Part shown: in pieces, positions 27,640 to 37,327 of the stretch | How the letters are laid out: each line of letters starts with the position of its first letter | How positions within the stretch are numbered: position 1 is the first letter of the stretch | Source of the DNA: an uncultured Clostridium sp. | GTDB taxonomy: Bacteria; Bacillota; Clostridia; TANB77; CAG-508 | Direction: 5' to 3' | Assembly (NCBI GenBank): GCA_947648905.1 | Contig: CANSPP010000006.1 | Coordinates: forward strand, 34,763-98,762 | DNA length: 64,000 bases | Notes under the pieces: model-generated | The model's database searches: none | What the model was told of the DNA's origin: nothing | What the model saw: only the letters and a program-made list of their open reading frames with translations | Program-made: the position numbers and the translations under genes

Positions 27640-29349
27640 CTATTTATTAATTAATTTTAAATTTTCTTGCCTTTTTATTTTGTTTGTTGTTGTTTTTATT
27701 AGAGGTTCTTCTGTTAAAATAATTCCTCTTATTGCCTTGTATTTTGGCATAAGCTTATTTATTTCTTTAATCTTTCCTGATATTGCTTCTCTAATTTGTT
27801 CTTCTGTTTCCACCTTGTATGCTTCTTTTATTCTTTCTTTATCTATAACAACTTTTACATTTATTTTGATATCGTCCTTATCTTCTGACATTTGTTTTCC
27901 AAATATGAAAGATTCGTTTACTCCTTCAATTCGATTTACTAAATTTTCAATTTCTTCTGGGAAAATATTTTTTCCATTTTTTAGTACGATTACACTTTTC
28001 TTTCTACCACAAATGAATATATATCCTTCATCATCTATTTTTGCTAAATCGCCTGTTTTGAACCATCCATCTTGCATAACTTCTTTTGTCGCTTCTTCAT
28101 TTTCAAAATATCCAAGCATTATGTTAGGTCCTTTAACTAGCAACTCTCCTATTCCTTCGCTGTTTTCATCTATTATTTTAGCTTGCACACTTGGCACAGT
28201 TTTTCCTATTGAACCTATTTTATGGTACTTATTTGTTCCTATTCCTACTACTGGTGATGTTTCTGTTAATCCATATCCTTGAACTAAGTTAAGTCCCAAT
28301 AATCTATATTTTTCTTCAATTGTTTTTTCTAATGCTGCTGCTCCACTTATAAATAATTTAATTTTCCCACCTAACATATCGTGAATTTCTTTAAAATGTT
28401 GCTTTCTTTCTTCTATTGGTAAGCTTTTATATTTTTCTTCTTTTTCTAGTATTTCTTCTAATTTTCCACTACGTTCTATTTGATTTCTTATAATTTTAAA
28501 TATTCTTTCATAAATTGCTGGAACACAAGCCATTACTGTTACATTGTACTCTTTTAAATTTTCTACAATATGTCTTATCCCATCACAAAATACTGTTGTC
28601 GCACCATTATATAATGAAAATAAGAAACCTACTGTACATTCAAAAACGTGATGTATTGGTAATATTGATAATAGTGTGTCATCTGAGTTTATATCTAGCA
28701 CACTTCCAATATCCATTAAATTTGAACATATATTTTTGTGTGATAATGCTACTATTTTAGGCTCAGAAGTAGTTCCTGATGTGAATAACATTATACTCAT
28801 TTTTTCTGGTTCTATTTTTGCATCTACAAAATTTCTATCTCCATTTTGCATTAATTCTTTTCCAACTTTAATTAATTCTCTTTGAGAAAATACTCCATCT
28901 GTGTTTTCTTCTAAGTCCATTGAAATTAAGTGTTTTAACTTTCCAATTTCACTACTTTTTATTTTTTCTAATGTGTTTACATATTTTTCAGAACAAAATA
29001 TTGCTTCTACCTCTGATTTTTTTATTAAACGCTTTAATTCATTCTCTGTTAAAGATTTGTCTAATGGAACTACTATTCCAGTTCCACATACTATTGATAA
29101 ATATGCTATTTCCCATTCATATCTGTTTTCACCAATTACTGCTATCCTCTTTCCTTTTAATCCTAGGTTTATTAGTGCTGTTCCTAATGCATCTATCATT
29201 TTTCTTATTTCTCTATGTGTGTATGTTATATATTTCCCTTTTTCTATTTTTATTTTATAAGCCGTTTTTTCTCCATATAGGTTATTTGTTTTTTCTAACA
29301 TATCTTTTAAGTCTGTAATTTTTAAGGTTTTGTTTTCTTTTGCTTTCAT
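27640..29349 (-). CDS. Long-chain acyl-CoA (or acyl-ACP) synthetase, AMP-forming
   Basis: 569 residues, ANL superfamily. P-loop SIMLFTSGTTSEPKIVALSH, VQGYGLTETSPVVG, and DGWFKTGDLAKIDDEGYIFICGR with the C-terminal catalytic Lys region near KTTTNKIKR. First gene of the operon. It activates free fatty acids, so the operon couples uptake of exogenous fatty acids with synthesis. Acyl-ACP synthetase activity is possible. Confidence 0.88.
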   Translation of the reverse strand: MKAKENKTLKITDLKDMLEKTNNLYGEKTAYKIKIEKGKYITYTHREIRKMIDALGTALINLGLKGKRIAVIGENRYEWEIAYLSIVCGTGIVVPLDKSLTENELKRLIKKSEVEAIFCSEKYVNTLEKIKSSEIGKLKHLISMDLEENTDGVFSQRELIKVGKELMQNGDRNFVDAKIEPEKMSIMLFTSGTTSEPKIVALSHKNICSNLMDIGSVLDINSDDTLLSILPIHHVFECTVGFLFSLYNGATTVFCDGIRHIVENLKEYNVTVMACVPAIYERIFKIIRNQIERSGKLEEILEKEEKYKSLPIEERKQHFKEIHDMLGGKIKLFISGAAALEKTIEEKYRLLGLNLVQGYGLTETSPVVGIGTNKYHKIGSIGKTVPSVQAKIIDENSEGIGELLVKGPNIMLGYFENEEATKEVMQDGWFKTGDLAKIDDEGYIFICGRKKSVIVLKNGKNIFPEEIENLVNRIEGVNESFIFGKQMSEDKDDIKINVKVVIDKERIKEAYKVETEEQIREAISGKIKEINKLMPKYKAIRGIILTEEPLIKTTTNKIKRQENLKLINK

Positions 29350-29378
29350 AAATTACCACCTATCGTCTTATTTTTTGT

Positions 29379-29430
29379 ATTATATTTATACCATATTTTT
29401 TTCAAAAAGTGATTAGACTGGTAGGTCAGT
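29379..29430 (-). promoter_or_regulatory. Promoter and possible operator of the fatty-acid operon
   Basis: Reverse strand: TATAAT at 29384-29379 with TTGAAA 15 bases upstream (29405-29400) or TTTTGA at 17. Just upstream ACTGACCTACCAGT (29430-29417) has ACTG/CAGT arms, resembling TetR-family operators. It is not the FapR consensus. The operator call is tentative. Confidence 0.4.
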
Positions 29431-29440
29431 ACAAAAAAAT

Positions 29441-29472
29441 AAAGATTGATGATATTTTATCAACAATCTTTA
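29441..29472 (-). terminator. Terminator of the small charged protein gene
   Basis: AAAGATTGTTGAT/ATCATCAATCTTT with one mismatch, followed by ATTTTTTT on the reverse strand. Confidence 0.85.
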
Positions 29473-29516
29473 TCATATTTATCGTTTACAAAAAAATTAC
29501 GTCAACAGTTAGTACA

Positions 29517-29840
29517 CTATGTTGTTTTTAATTTTTTTAGTTCGTCTTTGTCTATTTTTGTTATCTTCATTATTTGTTCATCCGTTATATTATTTTTTAA
29601 CATTTCTTTCACCATTTGTCTTATTGCTTTAGCAAGTCCTATTTTTTCTCCAATCTTCTCGCCTTCTTTTCTTCCTTCTCTTTTTTCATCTTGTAACCAT
29701 TCTATAAAATACTTTTCAAATCTCATATCTTCTCTTCCTCCTTCTTCTAGTTTTTTTATATATCGTTCTGTTTCTTCTCTTATGCAAAACTTTTCTAGAT
29801 TTGCATATCTTAAATAGTCCTTGTACGTAAATACTACCAT
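29517..29840 (-). CDS. Small charged coiled-coil protein, unknown
   Basis: 107 residues, Lys/Glu-rich. It contains a KREGRKEGEKIGEKIGLAKAIRQM segment and ends ITDEQIMKITKIDKDELKKLK. Similar tails close PD-(D/E)XK transposase-type (Rpn/YhgA-like) proteins, so this may be a remnant or a small relative of that group, but the nuclease domain is absent. A 325-base gap to the next gene holds only the terminator at 30052-30106. Confidence 0.5.
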   Translation of the reverse strand: MVVFTYKDYLRYANLEKFCIREETERYIKKLEEGGREDMRFEKYFIEWLQDEKREGRKEGEKIGEKIGLAKAIRQMVKEMLKNNITDEQIMKITKIDKDELKKLKTT

Positions 29841-30051
29841 TCTCTTATTCTCTCCTTTATTTTAATATATATTTATTCATTTGTCAATATTTCTTTATTA
29901 GTAAATATGGTATTCCTTCTATTCCTTTCTTTAAATTTCTTTTTCTATCACCTTTTTTCTTATTTGTTCTTGATTTTTTGAGATTTAAGTTTTGATTAAA
30001 AATTTTGACTAAATATAAAGATCAATTGAATGCATTTTTATCATATACTAT

Positions 30052-30106
30052 AAAAAAGTATATATCCTCTGCACATATGTAATATAACAGATTTTATATA
30101 CTTTTT
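30052..30106 (-). terminator. Terminator downstream of the first leucine-rich-repeat gene
   Basis: AAAAAAGTATATA/TATATACTTTTT arms around a 30-base loop. Confidence 0.6.
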
Positions 30107-30165
30107 CAATATTTCTATTTAATTTTATTCAACTTTTCATCGCATTTTTCGACAAAACTCGACAT

Positions 30166-32075
30166 TTAATTTTTCCAAAATACTGCTCTTAATCCATATG
30201 GACATCCCCAAGGTGCTCCTGATATTTCTCCTTCTTTTTTATCTATAATTATTTCTTTTAGACTATTACATCTAGTAAATGCGTTCGTTGAAATGCCTTC
30301 TATATTTGACTGTATTGTCACTTTTTTTAAATTTACTGAATTATCGAACGCAGAGTCTCCAATTCCTTTTATTCCTATTGGTAAAATTATTTCATTTAAA
30401 TTTTGTCTACTATAAAATACATATGAGCCAATAGTATCAACTGAACTAGGTATATTATATGTTTCTAAATCTTTTGACACACCTATTAATCTTTTTCCAT
30501 CTTTACTTAAAATATATGTTCCTCCTTCTGCCTTTATATTAGGATTTTCTTCTGATATTGTTATATCTATATCAACTCGTCCTGGAAACACCGTTGTCGG
30601 AATATTCTTTACCTTTGCCCCAAAATGTAAATTTTTAATTTTTGTTCCATCAAATAACCATCCACTCATTTCTTCCAAATTGTCACTCAATGTTAATTGC
30701 TCTAGCTTATTTTCCCCCGCAAATGCATACTGCATTATTTGTTTAACTGTATTTGGCATTATAAAAGATGTCTCGTTCTGATAATATCTGTACAATACTG
30801 TCATATCTTTACTATATAGGTTTCCATTTTCGCTTTTAAAATATTGATTTTCTTCTACCACATTTATCTTAGTTATTTTAGTAGTAAAAAATAAATCTTT
30901 TATTTCTTTTACATTTTTCGAAATATTTAATACTGCCGTTCTTTCATAGCTGAACATAGCTCCATACTCAATAATCTTTACTGTTTCTGGTATATTTATT
31001 ACTGACGTACTTGATACTACATAATATAAATTTTCACCATTTTTTGACATTATCATACTATCAGAAAAACTATAATTCTCGTTGCCTTCTGATATTTCTA
31101 TATTAGTTAATTTCTCATCACCTCCAAATGCGCTACCTACTATACTTGTTACTGTTGATGGTATCGTTACTTTTGTTAAATTTCTACAAAGTTCAAAAGC
31201 AAAATTCTCTATTCTTTCTATTCCCTCTGGTATTTCTATCTCTGTTAATGAAGTACAAGCACTTAACATTCTAGCTGGTATTGTTTTTAATGCCTTTGGA
31301 AAGTTAATTTCTACCAATGATGTACATTGGCTAAAGCATGTGCCTCCTATATATGATACGCTATCTGCTATTTTTATTGATTTTAAAGCACTGCAACTTT
31401 CAAATGCAAATGCTCCTATCCTTTCAACACCTTCTTCTATTACTACATTTTCTAAGGTTGGATTTCCTGAAAAGGCATGCTCTCCTATTTCTTTTACTGT
31501 ACCTGGTATTACTATACTTCTTAAACCTGTTACATCTCTAAATGCTCCGTTTCCAATTTTCGTTACATTTTGTGGAATTACTATTGTTCCTGTTACTTCG
31601 TCCATTAAATCTAAATTTTTTTCAGATGACATTAATTCTCCATCTATTATTATATATGGACTTACTTTTATTCCTATCTCTTGTGCCCATTTTTTCTCTT
31701 GTTCATTTTGAGCAAAATAAAATAATTCTCCTCTAATAACTTCAAAATTATCTACGTATTTTTTATCTGAATTTTTTAACACTGTATATATGTTTCCTTC
31801 TTCTTGTACCGAGTCATATATTAGGGCATTTTTTCCCGCATACAATGCCCCTTCTTCAAAGTTTCTATCTTTTGAAGTTCTTTCTATTACATATAAATCG
31901 TATTCTTCTGCTACTGCTGATAACTCTGTTTTGAATTTTGCTTCTCCGTGCTTTTCCTATTATGCCATTGTCTCCTGTAAGTGTGGCAATCGTCACTCCG
32001 AGCTAATATTAAAAGCACAATTATTGTTATTACTAGTGATATCAATGTAATACCTTTCGATTTGTTTTGTTTCAT
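30166..32075 (-). CDS. BspA-type leucine-rich-repeat surface protein with pilin leader, two +1 frameshift sites
   Basis: From ATG 32075 and skipping a C at two sense-strand CGG triplets (plus-strand 31998-32000 and 31946-31948) the frame gives 635 residues. Order: class III prepilin leader NKSKGITLISLVITIIVLLILA-G-VTIATL, a linker (GIIGKA-G-EAKFKTEL), a 60-residue conserved ectodomain start (AGKNALIYDSVQEEGNIYTV), then about 14 LRR_5/BspA repeats of the type IPxxVxxIGxxAFxxCxxL. Ends SGAPWGCPYGLRAVFWKN. The first shift site is inside the leader, so export depends on it. Likely secreted through the pilin-like pathway and cell-surface exposed; BspA repeats commonly bind host or matrix proteins. 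Paralogue of 32383-34291. Confidence 0.82.
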
Positions 32076-32298
32076 CTTTCAAAACTCCTTCTTTTGTTTT
32101 TATTCTATCTTCTGTTATTATTTACAATACTATTTTCATTTTACACATAATTATGTAATTAGTCAATACGATAGTTGGTTAAATCTTATATTTTTGCGTG
32201 AATTATGTCAATAGATTGCTCTTTGTCTTATATCTGGCTTTTACTTTTTTAGTATAATATTTGTTGTTATAGGAAAGAAAAACTTTTTTATAACATAA

Positions 32299-32349
32299 AA
32301 ATAAACTCGAATTATTAAACTTTTTTGTCTAATAATTCGAGTTTATTTT
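32299..32349 (-). terminator. Terminator of the second leucine-rich-repeat gene
   Basis: AAATAAACTCGAATTATTA and its complement form a near-perfect long hairpin. The rest of the 307-base gap to 32076 holds AT-rich sequence that should include the promoter of the downstream paralogue. Confidence 0.85.
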
Positions 32350-32382
32350 GCCTGCTAAAAAGGGCATCCCCAACAGCATGCT

Positions 32383-34291
32383 TTATGATTGCCATTTTAT
32401 TGCTCTTAATCCATATGGGGATTTCCAAGGCGCACCTGAAATGCTGTTTTCTGGTTTATTTATTATGATTTCTTTTAAATTTTGAGCATTATCAAATGCA
32501 TCGTTTCCAATTCTCTCTATTGTACTTGGAATTTCTATTTTGGTTAATCCGCTACAACCATAAAATACACTATTTCCTATTTCTTTTACATTTTTCAAGT
32601 CTATTTCTGTCATTGAATCTTGAGCATAAAATGCGCCATTATCGATTTTTTGTACTTTTTCATCTAAAGTAAGCTTTCCTTTTATTACTGGTATTACAGT
32701 TTTTAATACTGATTTATCTTTTGTATATAAAACTCCATCTTCCATTATATAATTAGGATTTTCACTGTTTATAGTCACATTTACAGTATATCTTTGAAAA
32801 CAAAACATACCATTAATATTATTAACTTGTTTTCCAATTACTACTTCTTTTATACTACTGGAGAATACTTGGTTCTCTATTTCTTTTACACTGTCATTTA
32901 AAGTTATTTTTTTCGCTTTTGTTGCTCCGCAAAATGAGAAATCACCTATAATCTCTACATCTACATTTAATGTTATTTCAGTGTCTTTAGAAACACAGTA
33001 TACTAGCCTTTTAGGATTTTTTATTGTATATAAACATTTGTCAGACACTGCAAATGTTTCATTTCCACTCACTACTTCTATTTCTTCTAAATTTTGTGAT
33101 AAGTATCTTGCTGATGGAATACTATTTACCTTGCTTGTTACAACCAATTTTTTTACTGTGTTTAAGTTACTAATCGATGTATTAAATACAGTCACTCCTT
33201 CTGGGATAGTAAGCTCTGTTTTTCCATCATAATATTTTTGTGATATAAATATGATGTTTTCTTTATTTTTAGGCATTAACATTCCATTTTCGTAAACAAA
33301 TCTGTCATTATCTATTGTTATATTATTTAAATTAACATTTTGGACAAATGCCACAGCACTAATTGTCTCTACATTTTTTGTAATTGTAAATTCACTGAAT
33401 GCTGTACTATAAAATGCTTCTCCTATAATCTCTTTTAATTGGTCTCCTCTGAATGTTACTTTAGACAATTTATTACACATTGCAAATGTTAAGCTGCCAA
33501 TTCTAGTTATCTTACTTGGTATTTCTATTTCTTGAAGATTACGACATACATAAAATGCACCATTACCAATTTGCGTAATACTTTCAGGCAATTCTATTGT
33601 TTGTAAATTTTCACATTCTCTAAATGCTTCATTTCCAATTATTTTTACTCCTTCTTGTATAATTATTTTTTCAAGAGTTTTATTATTTCTAAAAGCATTA
33701 GTCCCTATTTCTTCTACAGTCCCAGGTATTACTATTGTTCGCAAACCTTCTACATTTGAAAAAGCTCCTTCTCCTATCTTTTTTACTGCTTGTGGTATTA
33801 TTATTGATCCTGTTGCTTCGTCCATTAGTCCCACATTTGTATTAGCTGACATTAACTCTCCGTTTATTATTATATATGGACTTACTTTTATCCCTATCTC
33901 TTGTGCCCATTTTTTCTCTTGTTCATTTTGAGCAAAATAAAATAATTCTCCTCTAATAACTTCAAAATTATCTACGTATTTTTTATCTGAATTTTTTAAC
34001 ACTGTATATATGTTTCCTTCTTCTTGTACCGAGTCATATATTAATGCGTTCTTACCTGCATACAATGCTCCTTCCTCAAAGTTTCTATCTTTTGAGGTTC
34101 TTTCTATTACATATAAATCATATTCTTCTGCTACTGCTGATAACTCTGTTTTAAATTTTGCTTCTCCTGCTTTTCCTATTGTTCCATTGTCCCCTGTTAA
34201 TGTTGCTATTGTTACTCCGTGCCAAAATTAATAAAATTATTATTGTTATTACTAATGCTATTAATGTAATTCCTTTTGCATTTCTTCTCAT
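32383..34291 (-). CDS. BspA-type leucine-rich-repeat surface protein with pilin leader, one +1 frameshift site
   Basis: 635 residues from ATG 34291 once the C of CGG (plus-strand 34217-34219) is skipped, exactly the length of its neighbour. Leader MRRNAKGITLIALVITIIIILLILA-G-VTIATL, with the shift at the same codon as in the paralogue; the second site of the paralogue (KA-G-EAKF) is normal here (GCAGGA). The N-terminal ectodomain (about 34090-33840) is nearly identical in DNA to 31870-31620, whereas the LRR repeats differ widely. The C-terminus again has SGAPWKSPYGLRAI. Recent duplication with a diversified repeat region, probably surface adhesin. Confidence 0.82.
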
Positions 34292-34385
34292 CTCAGATAT
34301 TCTCCTTTTCTTCTGTTTTTATCATTTTATCGTAGAAAAAGAAATTACGTCAACAGGTAGCGCATTACTTTTATTTTAAAAAATA

Positions 34386-34427
34386 AAATCAAGTCAATTG
34401 GTCATTTATCAACCTTAACTTGATTTT
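34386..34427 (-). terminator. Terminator of uppP
   Basis: AAATCAAGT/ACTTGATTT with T-rich flank on the reverse strand. Confidence 0.7.
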
Positions 34428-34480
34428 TGTTTTTTATATTAGGTTCGTTTTTTCTCTGTCCTCAAAAACACTCAATAGTA

Positions 34481-35335
34481 TTAATGGCTTAAGAAAAAGT
34501 ACGCAAGTACTAAAATTCCAAGTACAATTCTATAATATCCAAATACTTTGAAATCGTGTTTTCTAATGTAATTTAGTAGCAATTTAATAACAACTACTGA
34601 AACTAAGAATGATACAACCATTCCCACTAGTAAAACTATCATTTCTACACTTGTAAATGCAAATCCAAATTTAACTAGTTTTAATAAGCTTGCCCCAAAC
34701 ATTGTTGGTATTGCTAAGTAAAATGTAAAGTTTGCTGCATTTGGTCTTGATAATCCAATCAACAGTGCTCCTATTATTGTTGCTCCTGAACGTGATGTTC
34801 CTGGGAATATTGCAGCTAATAGTTGGAATATTCCAATTATTATTGCATCTTTGTATGTGATTTGTTCTGACGTTTCTTTTTTTGCTTTTCTTCCTTTATT
34901 CCAGTTTTCTATTATTATAAATGCTATTCCAAATATTATTAGTGCTAATGCTATGCAGAATGGATTATAAAATAATGCTTCAAATACATCATCAAATAAT
35001 ATTCCTATTATTGCTGCTGGTACACAGGCTACTAGAATTTTTCCCCATAGTATCATTATGTCTTTATCTAATATTGATAGTATTCCTTGTTTTTTTATTG
35101 CTTTTTCTTTGTTTTTTGTAAATGGCCATATTTGCTTAAAGTATAAAATAACTACTGCTAGTATTGCTCCTAACTGTATTACTACTTGGAACATATCCCA
35201 AAACTCTGGAGATACTTCTTTAAATTTTAGGAATTGTTCTAATAATATTAAATGTCCTGTACTACTTATTGGTAACCATTCTGTTATTCCTTCTACAATT
35301 CCAAATATGACAGATTTTATTATTTCTAATATCAT
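34481..35335 (-). CDS. uppP: Undecaprenyl-diphosphatase
   Basis: 284 residues, about eight membrane segments. BacA/UppP motifs: GIVEGITEWLPISSTGHLIL near the start and FPGTSRSGATIIGALLIGLSR in the second half. It recycles the lipid carrier for peptidoglycan and other polymers and can confer bacitracin resistance. Confidence 0.96.
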   Translation of the reverse strand: MILEIIKSVIFGIVEGITEWLPISSTGHLILLEQFLKFKEVSPEFWDMFQVVIQLGAILAVVILYFKQIWPFTKNKEKAIKKQGILSILDKDIMILWGKILVACVPAAIIGILFDDVFEALFYNPFCIALALIIFGIAFIIIENWNKGRKAKKETSEQITYKDAIIIGIFQLLAAIFPGTSRSGATIIGALLIGLSRPNAANFTFYLAIPTMFGASLLKLVKFGFAFTSVEMIVLLVGMVVSFLVSVVVIKLLLNYIRKHDFKVFGYYRIVLGILVLAYFFLSH

Positions 35336-35405
35336 TTTGTTTTCCTTCTTTCGTTATTTTCTATTATTAATTTTTATTTATTTGCCTTTAAATTTATTAC
35401 ATTTT

Positions 35406-36662
35406 TTATTGCATTTCATCTCTTTGTTTTTCTTCGTCATATTCATATTCTTGTTCTTGTTCTTTTTGTACTGTTTTGCTATGTTTCTCTTCTCTTTTAT
35501 TTAATAGTTGTATATCAGCATAGCTTAAACTTCTTGTTATATCTGCCATTTCTTCCAAGTGGGCTTTTGCTTTCAGTTCTTTTTCTTCTAGCTTTCCTTC
35601 CTTTTCTTCTAAAGTGTTTTCTAGGTTGAATGGCATTGGTATTTTTGCAATTATTGGTATAAATATTGGGTCTTTCTTTACTTTTGCTACTATTTTTTTG
35701 CTATTTATATCTATTGCAATATTAACATATTTTATTGCTGTGTCTTTGTCTCCTTGCAATAAACTTATTTTAGCGAGTTCATAATATCCATCTGCTGAAA
35801 GTTCTTCTTCTTCAATTGCTTCTAAGAATTTTTGCTTTGCTTCTTCTAAATCTTTGTAGATTAAAGCTATTTCTGCTAATGAATACTTTGAATTATATGC
35901 AAGGCTATTTATTTGCGCTGCCTTTTCATAACATATCTTTGCATTTTGGAAATCGTTTAACATTGTGTATGCAATTCCTAAATTATAGTTTAAATCATAA
36001 CTTAATGGGTTGTATCTTAATGCATCTTGATATACTTTTGCAGCTTCTTTATATGATTCATTTTCTATTAAAATTTCTCCTAATAATATGCTTGCATCAT
36101 ACATTTGTGGTTGTTTCTCTAGTAGACTAAATAACATTTGACCAGCTTCTTGTTTCTTATCTAAGTCATTTAATAGCTCTGCTACTTTATAATAAGAATT
36201 ATAATCTTTTTTGTTCAAATCTATTGCTTGTACATATTCGTCTATTGCTCTTCTCATTCCGCCTTCTGCTTCATATACTTCTGCTAACATTTTATGAGCT
36301 TTATAACTTTCTTGATTTCTATTTAATATATATAATAATGCTTGTTTTGCTTTTTTAGTGTTTCCAAGCATCATATAGATTTTTGCTTTGCTTAAGTTTA
36401 TCATTTCATATAGTGGCATAATTCTTTTTTCTAAAATAACTATTCCTATTGGCAACAAACAAGCCAATATATATTTTATTATTACAAATAACATATTTAG
36501 TTTTACTCTAAATAGTACTTCTGCAAAGTTTAATGTTATTCCAATTGCTTCTAATACCAATATTACTACATATGCTGTATCATTGTTTTTTATCATTCTA
36601 AAAAACATATATACAAATATTGCAAATGAAATGAATGTGAATATTAATTGTTCTACGACCAT
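35406..36662 (-). CDS. Membrane-anchored TPR protein
   Basis: 418 residues. Three N-terminal membrane segments (about 5-90), then eight or so tetratricopeptide repeats (AKAKIYMMLGNTKKAKQALL, AEVYEAEGGMRRAIDEYVQA and further) to about 330, and a Glu/Gln-rich tail (EKQRDEMQ). TPRs mediate protein contacts; partner unknown. Separated from slt by about 65 bases. Confidence 0.75.
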   Translation of the reverse strand: MVVEQLIFTFISFAIFVYMFFRMIKNNDTAYVVILVLEAIGITLNFAEVLFRVKLNMLFVIIKYILACLLPIGIVILEKRIMPLYEMINLSKAKIYMMLGNTKKAKQALLYILNRNQESYKAHKMLAEVYEAEGGMRRAIDEYVQAIDLNKKDYNSYYKVAELLNDLDKKQEAGQMLFSLLEKQPQMYDASILLGEILIENESYKEAAKVYQDALRYNPLSYDLNYNLGIAYTMLNDFQNAKICYEKAAQINSLAYNSKYSLAEIALIYKDLEEAKQKFLEAIEEEELSADGYYELAKISLLQGDKDTAIKYVNIAIDINSKKIVAKVKKDPIFIPIIAKIPMPFNLENTLEEKEGKLEEKELKAKAHLEEMADITRSLSYADIQLLNKREEKHSKTVQKEQEQEYEYDEEKQRDEMQ

Positions 36663-36728
36663 TTTGTTTACTCCTACTTTGTTTATATTTTTATATATTT
36701 TATTTCATTTTTCGTCATTTGTCTAGTT

Positions 36729-37292
36729 TTAATTATAATATAATTCTTTATACATTTTATAATTTACTAAAATTTTTCTAACATAATTGTTAGTTTCTTT
36801 ATATGGTATATTTTCAATGTCTGTTCCATCAGCTTTAATAATGCCTTGTTCTATCCATTTATCCACTGTTCCTATTCCTGCATTGTAAGCTGCAACAGCA
36901 ACTTCAACATTATGATATTTTTCTAACAATACTGCTAAATATTTTGTACCAATATTAATATTGTTGTCAGTATCCAAAATATCTTTTTTTGCATTATCCA
37001 TATTAATATTTATATCGTATTTTTTTGCAACATCTATCGCCGTCTCTTCCATAATTTGCATAAGTCCCAAAGCATCTTTATGCGAAACCGCCTTTTCATC
37101 AAAATTGCTCTCTGCTTTAATCAATGCAAAAATCAGACTCTCCTCAATATTATAGCTTTTTGCATAGTTTTCCACATTTTCAACATATTTTAATGGATAG
37201 AAAACTTTTAAAATCTCATTTCTAAATAGTCCTATGAAAATAACTATAGCTATTAAAATAAGCAAAAAAATTGTTAAAAATCTTTTGTTCAT
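36729..37292 (-). CDS. Lytic transglycosylase, Slt-type
   Basis: 187 residues from ATG 37292 (AAGGAGAG upstream); the longer frame to 37409 overlaps polA. N-terminal anchor (about 4-22), then the SLT domain with catalytic Glu in ALIKAESNFDEKAVS, followed by GLMQIMEETA and AYNAGIGTVDKWI. It cleaves glycan strands of peptidoglycan to anhydromuropeptides. Confidence 0.93.
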   Translation of the reverse strand: MNKRFLTIFLLILIAIVIFIGLFRNEILKVFYPLKYVENVENYAKSYNIEESLIFALIKAESNFDEKAVSHKDALGLMQIMEETAIDVAKKYDININMDNAKKDILDTDNNINIGTKYLAVLLEKYHNVEVAVAAYNAGIGTVDKWIEQGIIKADGTDIENIPYKETNNYVRKILVNYKMYKELYYN

Positions 37293-37327
37293 TAATATAT
37301 TCTCTCCTTTTTTAGCAACCGGGACAA

